A stretch of DNA of 46,762 nucleotides. Origin: Candidatus Frackibacter sp. WG13 (GTDB taxonomy: Bacteria; Bacillota; Halanaerobiia; Halobacteroidales; Acetohalobiaceae). Where the stretch lies: positions 1 through 46,762 of the forward strand of contig NZ_FOTT01000026.1 in the NCBI RefSeq assembly GCF_900114655.1, read 5' to 3'. The notes under the pieces are model-generated. The model saw only the letters and a program-made list of their open reading frames with translations, was not told where the DNA came from and searched no databases. Position 1 is the stretch's first letter. Every line of letters starts with the position of its first letter. The position numbers were made by a program, and so were the translations under genes. Below, one piece after another: positions 27,275 through 35,793 of this stretch.

Positions 27275-27451
27275 ATGGAGGAAAAGATTTTAGAGCTTTT
27301 TGGTAAGAAGTTAAAAGTAATCAATATTGGTTTAGAATCATTTGCTGAAAGCTTGAAAGAAGAAGGTGTAGATGTAATTCAGATGGACTGGGAACCACCA
27401 GCTGGAGGAGATGCTGAATTAGCATCGTTATTAGATTCATTAATGGATTAA
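27275..27451 (+). CDS. free-standing 58-residue domain between AllF and AllG
   Basis: A small acidic protein with core KLKVINIGLESFAESLKE, then GVDVIQMDWEPPAGGD. AAAGGTGGTGA precedes the ATG at 27275; an upstream GTG pair at 27263 overlaps that site. It lies 51 bp after allF and 100 bp before allG. From memory, a very similar INVGLE...VDWxPPAGGD segment occurs joined to larger FdrA or DUF1116 proteins, so this is probably a separated piece of the same complex. No catalytic motif is evident. Confidence 0.75.
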   Translation: MEEKILELFGKKLKVINIGLESFAESLKEEGVDVIQMDWEPPAGGDAELASLLDSLMD

Positions 27452-27461
27452 TTAGGTGATT

Positions 27462-27496
27462 AAGCTGAAATTCGGTTAGTTGCTGAATTTCAGCTT
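27462..27496 (+). repeat. intercistronic hairpin upstream of allG
   Basis: AAGCTGAAATTC and GAATTTCAGCTT form a perfect 12-bp stem with an 11-base loop, without a T tract, inside the operon. It could protect the upstream message or be a processing site. Confidence 0.6.
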
Positions 27497-27550
27497 GAAA
27501 ATAAAGTATTTTAAACCAAAGATAAAAACTTCAAGGAGGTTATACTAACA

Positions 27551-28801
27551 ATGAGTATTAGCATTAAAGAAGCAAATGCAAAAGCCGTTGAAAGAATGCA
27601 AAATGCAGAACCTGTATTAGTAGATATTGAAACAGCAGAGGATGTAATCCCAGGGATGACTAAGAAGACTATCCTTCATGCAGGGCCGCCGGTAGAATGG
27701 GATGACATGTGTGGACCAATGCGAGGTGCTGTAATTGGAGCACTTATTTATGAAGGATTAGCAGAAGATGAAGATGAAGCAGTTGAATTAGCTGGATCAG
27801 GTGAGATTACTTTTGATCCTTGCCATCATCACCAAGCTGTTGGACCAATGGCAGGTATCGTTTCTGCTTCAATGCCGGTTTATGTTGTAGAGAATAGAGA
27901 CCAAGGGAATAAGGCATTCTGTACAATTAATGAAGGTTTAGGAAAAGTATTAAGATATGGAGCTTATAGTGATAAAGTAATTGAAAAGTTAAAGTGGATC
28001 GAGAACACATTAGCGCCAGCACTTAAGGAAGCATTAGCTTTAACAGAGGACGGTATTAACATTAAAAATATGACTTCCCAAGCTTTACACATGGGCGATG
28101 AGTGTCATAACCGTAATAAAGCTGGTAGTGCATTATTCATTAGAGAAATTACTCCGTATTTACTACAGACTGATACAGATAATAACACTATTAAGGATAT
28201 TATTAACTTTATGGCAGATAACGAACACTTCTATTTAAATATCTCCATGCCAGCATGTAAAGCGACTATGGATGCTGCTCATGGTATTGAAGGAAGCACA
28301 ATCATTACTGCTATGGCTCGAAATGGAGTTGAATTCGGAATTAGAGTTAGTGGGTTAGATGAAGAGTGGTTTACTGGAGAAGCTCAGGTAATTGACGGAT
28401 TATTCTTCCCGGGTTATAGTACTGACGATGCTAACCCAGATATTGGTGATAGTACAATTTCTGAAACTGCTGCAATTGGTGGATTTGCGATGGCAGCTGC
28501 GCCAGCAATTGTTGGTTTCGTAGGTGGAACACCAGAAGACGCAGTTAACTTTACAAAGTCAATGTATGAAATCAGTGTTGAAGAGAACAATACATTTACT
28601 ATTCCAAGTATGGGCTTTAGAGGAACTGCTACAGGTATTGATGTTCGTAAAGTAGTAGAGACGGGAATCTTACCAGCAATTAATACTGGTATTGCTCACA
28701 AAGACCCAGGAGTTGGACAGGTTGGTGCTGGTTTAGTAGACCCTCCAAAGAACTGTTTCGAAGATGCTCTAAGAGCTTTCGCTAAGAAGTATAGAGGTTA
28801 A
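27551..28801 (+). CDS. allG: DUF1116 protein, AllG (YlbE)-like oxamate carbamoyltransferase subunit
   Basis: A 416-residue DUF1116 protein similar along its whole length to E. coli YlbE: LHAGPPVEWDDMCGPMRGA near the N terminus, FDPCHHHQAVGPMAGI, GDECHNRNKAGSALF, GIRVSGLDEEWFTG and a C-terminal VVETGILPAINTGIAHK. With AllF and AllH it should form the carbamoyl-transferring complex. CAAGGAGG precedes the ATG. Followed 44 bp later by a CoA transferase. Confidence 0.9.
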   Translation: MSISIKEANAKAVERMQNAEPVLVDIETAEDVIPGMTKKTILHAGPPVEWDDMCGPMRGAVIGALIYEGLAEDEDEAVELAGSGEITFDPCHHHQAVGPMAGIVSASMPVYVVENRDQGNKAFCTINEGLGKVLRYGAYSDKVIEKLKWIENTLAPALKEALALTEDGINIKNMTSQALHMGDECHNRNKAGSALFIREITPYLLQTDTDNNTIKDIINFMADNEHFYLNISMPACKATMDAAHGIEGSTIITAMARNGVEFGIRVSGLDEEWFTGEAQVIDGLFFPGYSTDDANPDIGDSTISETAAIGGFAMAAAPAIVGFVGGTPEDAVNFTKSMYEISVEENNTFTIPSMGFRGTATGIDVRKVVETGILPAINTGIAHKDPGVGQVGAGLVDPPKNCFEDALRAFAKKYRG

Positions 28802-28844
28802 TTAATCTGAATAGATATTTTTACTTCAATGGGAGGTGTAATAA

Positions 28845-30026
28845 ATGACTCAAGATAAGCCTTTAAAAGGTGTTAGGGTTTTAGATATGACTCGAGTTTT
28901 AGCCGGCCCTTACTGTACAATGATGCTAGCAAATCTAGGAGCAGATGTAATTAAGGTTGAACGTCCTGAAGTAGGTGATGATGCTCGTAGTTTTGGCCCA
29001 TTTTTTGAAGATGGAGAAGAAAGTGCTTACTTTGCCAGCTTAAATAGTGGAAAGCGGAGTATTGAACTGAACTTAAAAGATGAAAAAGATATACAGACTT
29101 TTAAGGAATTAATTAAGAAAGTCGATGTAGTAGCTGAAAACTTTCGACCAGGAACTATGGAAAAGTTAGGTTTAGGCTATGAAACACTGAAAGAGATTAA
29201 TCCAGAGATAATTTATGCAGCAACTTCCGGGTTTGGACATAGCGGTCCAGATTCTAAGAAAGCTGCTTATGATATGATTGTTCAGGCTGCTAGTGGGGTA
29301 ATGAGTATTACTGGTTATCCTGATGGACCACCAGTAAGAGTAGGTGTGTCTGTCGGAGATATTGTAGCAGGTATGTTTACTGCAAGCGGTATCTTAGCAG
29401 CTTTATATCAAAGAACGATTACTGGTGAGGGGCAGAAAGTAGACGTTTCGATGTTAGATGGCCAGGTTGCTATTTTAGAAAATGCCATTGCTCGTTATAT
29501 GGTTGATGGCGAAGCACCAAAACCACTAGGTGCCAAGCATCCATCTATTACTCCATTCCAGGCTTTTGAAGCTAAAGACGGTTGGTTTGTAATTGCAGCC
29601 GGAAATGATACATTATGGGCTAAGTTATGTCAAGCTATTGAAAGAGAAGACCTAATTGATGATTCTCGCTTTAAGACTAATGCTGACAGATCAGATAATA
29701 TTGATGAATTAAACGAAGTCTTAGGTGAAGAATTAGCTAAGAAGACTGTAGATGAATGGGTAGAGATAATTGATAATCATGGGGTACCAACTAGTCCAAT
29801 TAATAGTATTGATGATTTATTTGACTATCCACAGATTGAAGCTAGAAATATGCTAGTTGGTTTAGACGATTATGAAGATGATATGGTAGTCGCAGGGAAT
29901 CCAATCAAGATGACAAATGTTCCAGAAGAGGATTCAAAACCACGTGCTCCAAAGTTAGGTGAGCATACTGAAGAAGTTATTGAAGAACTTTTAGATGGCG
30001 ACAAGCCTAAGATAGAAGCAGTTTAA
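28845..30026 (+). CDS. class III CoA transferase (CaiB/BaiF, formyl-CoA transferase family)
   Basis: A 393-residue family III CoA transferase. N-terminal KGVRVLDMTRVLAGPYCTMM and LGADVIKVERPEVGDD are diagnostic; the catalytic aspartate is D172 in VSVGDIVAG. Known members move CoA between formate/oxalate, carnitine, succinate and other carboxylates. In this operon it probably activates the carboxylic acid left after carbamoyl and ammonia removal (oxalate or malonate are candidates; inference). GGGAGGTG precedes the ATG. Confidence 0.9.
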   Translation: MTQDKPLKGVRVLDMTRVLAGPYCTMMLANLGADVIKVERPEVGDDARSFGPFFEDGEESAYFASLNSGKRSIELNLKDEKDIQTFKELIKKVDVVAENFRPGTMEKLGLGYETLKEINPEIIYAATSGFGHSGPDSKKAAYDMIVQAASGVMSITGYPDGPPVRVGVSVGDIVAGMFTASGILAALYQRTITGEGQKVDVSMLDGQVAILENAIARYMVDGEAPKPLGAKHPSITPFQAFEAKDGWFVIAAGNDTLWAKLCQAIEREDLIDDSRFKTNADRSDNIDELNEVLGEELAKKTVDEWVEIIDNHGVPTSPINSIDDLFDYPQIEARNMLVGLDDYEDDMVVAGNPIKMTNVPEEDSKPRAPKLGEHTEEVIEELLDGDKPKIEAV

Positions 30027-30044
30027 TTAAGATTGGTTAGTCTA

Positions 30045-30085
30045 TAGGATAAGGATAAGTAAATTTGATTCTTATTCTTATCCTA
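30045..30085. repeat. GGATAAGG-type palindrome between CoA transferase and cyclase genes
   Basis: TAGGATAAGGATAAG and CTTATTCTTATCCTA pair over 15 positions with one wobble, spacer of 11. No T run follows. It resembles the imperfect palindrome near 31022-31126. Confidence 0.6.
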
Positions 30086-30134
30086 ATTAAAACTATATAA
30101 AACTAAACTAAAATTTAAAAAGGGGCGATTTATA

Positions 30135-30887
30135 ATGAAATTTTATGATTTAACTCAACCATTAAGTACTTCTACACCACCTTGGCCAACGTATGAGCCA
30201 TTAGAAATGAAGTATTTCAAGCGATTGTCTACTGAAAGAGTAAATGGACAGATAATCAGAACTAGTAATCACGTTGGTACTCACCTAGATGGTGAACGTC
30301 ACTTCTGGACTGGCGGGAGAGATATTGCTAGTATTCCATTAGAAGACTTAATTGGACCAGCTGCAGTAGTTGACGTTAGTGATGCTGTAGGAGAGTATGG
30401 AATCTATACTTCAGAAATGATTGAAGAAAGAGTAGAAGTTAAGAAAGGTGATATTTTAATTATCCATACTGGATATCATCACTATGCTTACAATAAAGAA
30501 GAAGCTGATGAAGAAGCTTATATGTGTAAACACCCTGGACCTAATATGGAATTTGCTGAATGGTGTAGAGAAAAAGAAATTAAATGGGTAGGTGTTGATT
30601 GTGGATCTGCTGACCACCCAATGAACACAGTTATTCGTAAGTTAAGACCTGACCTAGCTGAAGAGTGTGAAGAGAAGTTAGGAAAGCCTTTAACTGAAAT
30701 CTTCCCTGATGAAGGTCGTCAGTTAATGCATACTAAACTATTCCCACACGGAATTATCCATGTTGAAAACTTAGGTGGAGAAATTGATGAGTTATTAAAC
30801 CAAAGAACTACTATTGGTTGTTTCCCATGGAGAATGGTAGATGGTGAATCTAGTATCTGTCGTGTAGTAGCTTTTGAAGATATGTAA
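30135..30887 (+). CDS. cyclase-family metal-dependent hydrolase (kynurenine formamidase / isatin hydrolase fold)
   Basis: A 250-residue cyclase-family (COG1878) protein. The metal-binding signature is complete: H46, H50, D52 and H56 in HVGTHLDGERH. A later segment, GVDCGSADHPMN, matches the family's second half. Members hydrolyse amide bonds in or next to rings (isatin, N-formylkynurenine). In this cluster a ring-opening step that yields a ureido acid for AllFGH is a sensible guess. It is separated from the CoA transferase by 108 bp with a palindrome. AAAAGGGGCG precedes the ATG. Confidence 0.85.
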   Translation: MKFYDLTQPLSTSTPPWPTYEPLEMKYFKRLSTERVNGQIIRTSNHVGTHLDGERHFWTGGRDIASIPLEDLIGPAAVVDVSDAVGEYGIYTSEMIEERVEVKKGDILIIHTGYHHYAYNKEEADEEAYMCKHPGPNMEFAEWCREKEIKWVGVDCGSADHPMNTVIRKLRPDLAEECEEKLGKPLTEIFPDEGRQLMHTKLFPHGIIHVENLGGEIDELLNQRTTIGCFPWRMVDGESSICRVVAFEDM

Positions 30888-30917
30888 AGTTAAAGTTTAA
30901 GTTTAATTTTTGCCTTA

Positions 30918-30956
30918 AATAGGTCAAGGTTGATTAAATGTCTTCCTTGGCCTATT
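30918..30956 (+). terminator. hairpin after the cyclase gene
   Basis: AATAGGTCAAGG and CCTTGGCCTATT pair with one mismatch, loop of 15. The tail (ATAAAAC) lacks a T run, so termination is uncertain. Confidence 0.45.
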
Positions 30957-31021
30957 ATAAAACATTTATCTAAAAAATTACAGTCTGAAAGTACATCTTT
31001 ATTAATAAAAGACGTAGTTTT

Positions 31022-31126
31022 TCAGGCTTAGGCTAAGGATAAGGTTGAGGGAGTTCAAACTTTTAAATTATAAAGGTTTATTATGGTCTTCCTCTGCCTT
31101 AATCTAAACCTTAACCTTAAAGATTA
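31022..31126. repeat. long imperfect GGATAAGG-type palindrome
   Basis: AGGCTTAGGCTAAGGATAAG and neighbours on the left are partly complementary to CTCTGCCTTAATCTAAACCT and neighbours on the right (about two thirds of 29 positions). It shares the GGATAAGG word with the palindrome at 30045-30085. Confidence 0.4.
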
Positions 31127-31203
31127 TATCAATAATAGTTAATACCACCCCACTTAAAAGTTTAAATATATAAAATTTGATTAATTAGAAAGGTGATATA
31201 AAG

Positions 31204-32175
31204 ATGACAAAGAGAATTGCAGTAGCGTTGGGAGGAAATGCGATATTACAGGCTGGACAGGAAGGTACTGCACAAGAACAACTGACTAATGTTAGGAATG
31301 CTTGTGAGCAGATAGCTAACTTAATAGAGAATGGTTACGAAGTAGTAGTAAGTCATGGAAATGGTCCGCAAGTAGGAAGTCTTTTAATTCAAAACGAAGC
31401 AGCTAGTGATGAAGTGCCACCGATGCCTTTAGAAATTTGTGGTGCACAAACGCAAGGGCAGATTGGATATATGATGCAGCAATCTTTAGGAAATGTTTTT
31501 AGAAAATTGGGAATAAATAAGAATGTGCTTACTACAGTGACTCAGGTAGTTGTTGAAAAAGATGATGAAGCATTTGATAATCCTACTAAGCCAGTTGGTC
31601 CTTTTTATTCCGAAGCTGAGGCTAAGCGAGCAATGGACGAGAAAGATGAGGTTTGGATAGAAGATAGTGGTCGAGGATGGAGAAAAGTTGTTCCGTCACC
31701 TGTACCACAAAAGATTGTAGAAACAGAAGCAATTAAAGAATTAATTGCTAATGATAATGTTATTATTGCTTCTGGTGGTGGAGGGATTCCAGTAACTGAA
31801 GATAAAAATGGTCAGTTAACAGGAGTTGAAGCTGTAATTGATAAGGATTTAGCTACTCGTAAACTAGCTTAAGAAGTAGATGCGGATATTCTAATGATTC
31901 TAACAGATGTACCTAATGTAGCAATTAACTTTGGAACACCAGACCAGAAAAATTTAGGTACGCTAACTGTTGAAGAGATGGAAGAATATAAAGCCGAAGG
32001 CCATTTTGGAACAGGGAGTATGGGACCAAAAGTACAAGCAGCATTAGATTTTGTTAATAACGGTGGAGAAAGAGCAATTATTACTTCTCTAGACCAAGCA
32101 TTAGAAGCTATTGAGAACGGATTAGGCACACAAGTTCATGGCGATGAAGTAGAAGAAACAAATATGATTGCCTAA
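31204..32175 (+). pseudogene. allK: carbamate kinase interrupted by an in-frame TAA
   Basis: Conceptual 323-codon carbamate kinase (carbamoyl phosphate + ADP to ATP + carbamate). Both halves are well conserved: ALGGNAILQAGQEGT and VSHGNGPQVGSLLIQNEAA in the first, GGGGIPV before the break, then ILTDVPNVAINFGTPDQK and EGHFGTGSMGPKVQAALDFV. The single defect is TAA at 31870-31872, where the family usually has Glu or Gln (LA-x-EVDAD), so one base change (for example GAA to TAA) explains it. Everything else is in one frame. It is either a recent nonsense mutation or a sequencing error. In this cluster it corresponds to AllK, giving the ATP of the pathway. Confidence 0.9.
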
Positions 32176-32204
32176 GTTGATTATAGATAAGGAGGAAAGT
32201 ATTA

Positions 32205-33104
32205 ATGAAAAAATTTGTAGCAGCAGGTGTACAGATTGCTATTAAACCAAATGATGTAGAAGCAAACTTAGCCAAAGTAGTTAAGTGGATAGATAAAGCT
32301 GTAGATGAATATGATGCTGAACTTATTGTCTTTCCAGAGGATGTAACTACTGGTTTTGATCCAGCTATGTCAGCAGAAGAGTTATATGAACTAGTAAGCC
32401 CTATTCCTGGCAAGGTAACAGAGCCGGTAGAGAAAGCAGCTAAAGAACACGGAGTTTATGTTGCTTTACCTACGTATGAACAGGGAGAAGAGCCAGGAAT
32501 CGTTTATAATTCAGTTGCTTTAATCGGACCGGAAGGCGTAGTAGGTGTTTATCGTAAGACTCATCCATTCCCAACAGAGAGATTAGCCGGTGGCGGCTGG
32601 GCTACTCCAGGTGATAAAGCAGAAGTATTTGATACGGAATTAGGAAAGATCGGAATGATTCTTTGTTATGATGGTGACTTCCCAGAATTAAGTAGATTGC
32701 TAGCAGTTAAAGGAGCAGAAATAATCATTAGACCGGCTGCTTTGTTGAGAAGCTTTGATATTTGGGAAATGACTAATATGGCACGGGCTTATGATAACCA
32801 CGTTTATATGATTTCAGTTAATGCTGTTGGACCGGATGCTGGTAATAACTATAACTTTGGACACAGCATGATCGTTAGTCCAATCGCACAGAAGTTGGCA
32901 CAGGCTCGTGGTGTAGAAGAGATTATTGCAGTTGAGTTAGATGATGACCCAATTAAGAATGTAAGCTATGGTACGAAATCTCCAATGATTTTTGACCATC
33001 TTGAGGATAGAAACGTTGGACTTTATAAGGATATATTAAAGGAAGCTAAGAGTCAGTTTGAACCGGCTAAACGTATTCCATATAAAAAGACTGAAAATAA
33101 ATAA
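32205..33104 (+). CDS. carbon-nitrogen hydrolase (nitrilase superfamily amidase)
   Basis: A 299-residue nitrilase-superfamily protein with the catalytic triad E45 (FPED), K118 (YRKTHPF) and C154 (LCYDGDFPE). These enzymes hydrolyse amides, carbamoylated amines or nitriles. It is the last gene of the catabolic cluster, 29 bp after the carbamate kinase, with AAGGAGG before the ATG. A plausible job is deamidation of the half-amide (oxamate or malonamate) released by AllFGH, or removal of an N-carbamoyl group; substrate not decided by sequence. Confidence 0.9.
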   Translation: MKKFVAAGVQIAIKPNDVEANLAKVVKWIDKAVDEYDAELIVFPEDVTTGFDPAMSAEELYELVSPIPGKVTEPVEKAAKEHGVYVALPTYEQGEEPGIVYNSVALIGPEGVVGVYRKTHPFPTERLAGGGWATPGDKAEVFDTELGKIGMILCYDGDFPELSRLLAVKGAEIIIRPAALLRSFDIWEMTNMARAYDNHVYMISVNAVGPDAGNNYNFGHSMIVSPIAQKLAQARGVEEIIAVELDDDPIKNVSYGTKSPMIFDHLEDRNVGLYKDILKEAKSQFEPAKRIPYKKTENK

Positions 33105-33119
33105 AAATAGTTAGACCCC

Positions 33120-33198
33120 CGAGGTAGCAATAGAAGGTCATCATAATAGCTCCCCCTTTCAAAGCTTATTATAGATGTTAACTCTGCTACCTCGTTTT
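33120..33198 (+). terminator. terminator-like foldback closing the catabolic cluster
   Basis: CGAGGTAGCA and TGCTACCTCG form a 10-bp stem enclosing a second imperfect stem (ATAATAGC with GCTTATTAT), followed by TTTTAT. Confidence 0.65.
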
Positions 33199-33223
33199 AT
33201 ATTTAAAGATAACAAACATCAGA

Positions 33224-33252
33224 TTGATATCTATTATAACAAGTGGTATAAT
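33224..33252 (+). promoter_or_regulatory. sigma-A promoter of the chemoreceptor gene
   Basis: TTGATA (33224-33229) and TATAAT (33247-33252) with a 17-base spacer, about 60 bases before the start codon. Confidence 0.8.
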
Positions 33253-33314
33253 ATAAAAAAGGACAAATTTATACAAAATTAGATTTCAAATTACATATTT
33301 AAGGGGAGATAATT

Positions 33315-35258
33315 TTGCTTAAAAGATTAAATTCTAATTTAAGAGTGAAGATGATAGGTTTAATGTTGGTAGTTATTATTGGGACACTTGCTATTATTTC
33401 TGGTTATATTATTTATAAGAATCGTGTAGAGACTATGGCTAACTTTAAAAGGCAAGGAGAGTTATTAGCAGATGTAATTAAGACCAGTAGTGCTAATGCT
33501 GAAACTGCCTATAAAAGTGCTGAAAAAGTTTTAGAAAAAGAGATGATTGCTGAAGCTCAATTAATAGCTGACCTGTTAAATGAAGGAGATATTAATAACC
33601 AAGATTTAATTAGATTATCAAAGAAAACAGGAATTGATGAATTTTGGATAACTAATGGTCAAGGTACAGTAACCTTAACTAATTTCACCGATGGTTTGGG
33701 ATGGACTTTTCCTGATGACCCTAAAGCACAAGCCTATGAGTTTAGAAAGATTTTAGATAACCCTGATAAAGTAGTAGCACAAAAGGCAATGGTTCGTGAT
33801 GTAGATGGTAAACTATTTAAGTTTGTCGGTGTTAGCAGAAAAGATAAACCAGGTATAGTACAGGTTGGTATGGATGCTAGTTTTTTAAAGCAGCTAGAAG
33901 ATAAGATTGGATTGCAGAGTATTTTGAAAGAGTTAAGTAGTAAAGATGAAATAGATTACATAACAGTATTAGATAAAGATAAAGAGGTAGTAGCTAAGAG
34001 TGGTATTTATGAAGAGTTTGCATCAGAGATAAAAAAGGCTTCTAAGAGTGATGATATATTTAAAGAAGTAATAAATGAAGCAGCGGTTAAGACTCAATTG
34101 TTAAATTTGAATGATCATCATATTTATCAAATTGTACTACCTTATAAAGATGGGGCATTAAATATAGGGATTTCATTTGATAAAGCCATGGCTGCCTTAG
34201 TGCAAACTAGGAATAATGTAATTATTATTAGTATTATTTTATTGGTAGGTGCTGCTATAATCATTAATCTATTTGCTAAGAGGATTAGTCGGCCAATCTT
34301 AGATTTAGTTAATGTAAGTAATTTAGTAGCAGCAGGAGACTTCTCACAGCAAGTTGAGGTTAAGAGTAAAGATGAGATTGGTCAATTAGAAGAAGCGTAT
34401 AATTATATGTTAGAAACTATTCGGGGGATAATTAATGGTATCTATCAAAATGCAGAGCAATTAGAGACTGTTCTGCAAGAAGCAACGGCTAATATTGTTC
34501 AGATTAATCAAAACACAGGCCAATCAGCCGAATCAGTTGATGAAGTAAGCAAGGTTATCGGTGAAGTAGCAGCTACTATTGAAGAGTTATCTGAACGGTC
34601 TCAAGAGATGCATATAGCGGGAAGTAAGACCTTTGAAGAGATGCAGCATACCGATAAGGATATCAAATATGGAAATAAGATTTTAGATAGTGCAACACAA
34701 GCTGTTCAGGATTTGGAAGAAAGGGTAGAGCGAATCAGTCAAATTTCAAATACTATTATGGATATTACCGAACAAACTAACTTATTAGCATTAAATGCTG
34801 CTATTGAAGCTGCTAGAGCTGGAGAAGAGGGTAAAGGCTTTGCAGTAGTAGCAGAGGAAGTAAGAGAGTTAGCAGAAAGAAGTAGCAAGTCAGCTAAACA
34901 GATTCAGAATATTACTGAAGCAGTTAAAGACGCTACGAAGAAGATGAAGGAGATTACTGTTGGCACAGAAAAGTCTAAACAGAATAGCATTGTTGATGTC
35001 TTCGATTCTATCTCTGATTCTTCAGGCTCAATTACAAGCAATATGAATAAAGTAATCGAAATTAGTGAAGCTCAATCTAGTAAAACCGAAGAGACTAGCG
35101 CTTCTACTGAAGAGATCTGGGCTTCTACAGAAGAAGTTAATTCTAAATTTGAAGAAGTTTCAGATTCAATAGACCAGTTGCAGAGCATGTTAGAGCAGAT
35201 AGCTAAAGATAGTGAACGGTTAGTAAATGATATAGATGACAAGGTTAAAAAGCTTTAG
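33315..35258 (+). CDS. methyl-accepting chemotaxis protein
   Basis: A 647-residue transmembrane chemoreceptor starting at TTG, with AGGGGAG eight bases upstream. Order: TM1 (about 12-32), a Cache-like extracytoplasmic sensor (about 35-295) with FWITNGQGTVTLTN, TM2 (about 303-322), HAMP, then the coiled-coil signalling domain with the conserved tip TNLLALNAAIEAARAGEEGK. The segment after GTEKSKQ (about residue 560) looks a few residues shorter than the usual methyl-acceptor helix, which may be a small deletion. The ligand is unknown; it has its own promoter, so a link to the catabolic cluster is only positional. Confidence 0.92.
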   Translation: MLKRLNSNLRVKMIGLMLVVIIGTLAIISGYIIYKNRVETMANFKRQGELLADVIKTSSANAETAYKSAEKVLEKEMIAEAQLIADLLNEGDINNQDLIRLSKKTGIDEFWITNGQGTVTLTNFTDGLGWTFPDDPKAQAYEFRKILDNPDKVVAQKAMVRDVDGKLFKFVGVSRKDKPGIVQVGMDASFLKQLEDKIGLQSILKELSSKDEIDYITVLDKDKEVVAKSGIYEEFASEIKKASKSDDIFKEVINEAAVKTQLLNLNDHHIYQIVLPYKDGALNIGISFDKAMAALVQTRNNVIIISIILLVGAAIIINLFAKRISRPILDLVNVSNLVAAGDFSQQVEVKSKDEIGQLEEAYNYMLETIRGIINGIYQNAEQLETVLQEATANIVQINQNTGQSAESVDEVSKVIGEVAATIEELSERSQEMHIAGSKTFEEMQHTDKDIKYGNKILDSATQAVQDLEERVERISQISNTIMDITEQTNLLALNAAIEAARAGEEGKGFAVVAEEVRELAERSSKSAKQIQNITEAVKDATKKMKEITVGTEKSKQNSIVDVFDSISDSSGSITSNMNKVIEISEAQSSKTEETSASTEEIWASTEEVNSKFEEVSDSIDQLQSMLEQIAKDSERLVNDIDDKVKKL

Positions 35259-35287
35259 AAGTAGGCTTTAAAGTTAATATTGAATCA

Positions 35288-35335
35288 AAAATGGTCAATA
35301 TACCATAAAGCAATAGTTGGTATATTGACCATTTT
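35288..35335. terminator. terminator after the chemoreceptor gene
   Basis: AAAATGGTCAATATACCA and its complement form a perfect 18-bp stem with a 12-base loop, followed by TTTTGTTTG. The A run on the left side could make it work in both directions. Confidence 0.85.
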
Positions 35336-35399
35336 GTTTGTAATTATTTCTTTAAAGGCTGTATATACTAATTTTATGTTAGCTATTGATTAGAGATTG

Positions 35400-35428
35400 T
35401 TGCTTCAATTACCAGGCTATGTTATAAT
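35400..35428 (+). promoter_or_regulatory. sigma-A promoter of gatCAB
   Basis: TTGCTT (35400-35405) and TATAAT (35423-35428) with a 17-base spacer, 46 bases upstream of gatC. Confidence 0.7.
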
Positions 35429-35474
35429 GATAAAAGATGTCTAGATGTATATTTAAGAAAGGGTGGTGAAGTTA

Positions 35475-35771
35475 ATGAAGATTGATCAGGCTACGGTAGA
35501 GAAAGTAGCTATGTTGGCTAGATTAGAGTTAGCAAGTGATGAAGAGGAAAAGATGACAGAACAATTAAATGATATTTTAGACTATGCGGACAAGCTAAAC
35601 GAACTAGATACTGAAGATGTGAAACCAACAGCACATGCTTTACCAATTAAGAATGTTTTTAGAGAAGATGTTGTTGAGGAATCTTTAGATAGGGATATTG
35701 CTTTAAAGAACGCGCCTGAAAAAGAGAGTGGCTCGTTTAAAGTACCAAAAGTTATAGAGACAGGAGAATAA
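35475..35771 (+). CDS. gatC: aspartyl/glutamyl-tRNA amidotransferase subunit C
   Basis: A 98-residue GatC, the small subunit that clamps GatA to GatB. The family N-terminal pattern [12 protein letters not shown] and the central [14 protein letters not shown] followed by KPTAHA are present. I start at the ATG at 35475, preceded by AAGGGTGGTGA, instead of the GTG at 35463 that overlaps this site. First gene of a gatCAB operon; 22 bp before gatA. Confidence 0.93.
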   Translation: MKIDQATVEKVAMLARLELASDEEEKMTEQLNDILDYADKLNELDTEDVKPTAHALPIKNVFREDVVEESLDRDIALKNAPEKESGSFKVPKVIETGE

Positions 35772-35793
35772 ATCGGTTAAAGGAGGGACTGGA

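Larger units (their letters stand above)
30888..31203. other. 316-bp intergenic region with two foldbacks, before the carbamate kinase gene
   Basis: It contains a 12-bp imperfect hairpin (30918-30956) and a long imperfect palindrome (about 31022-31126). No ORF or good promoter seen. GAAAGGTGATA precedes the next ATG. Confidence 0.55.
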
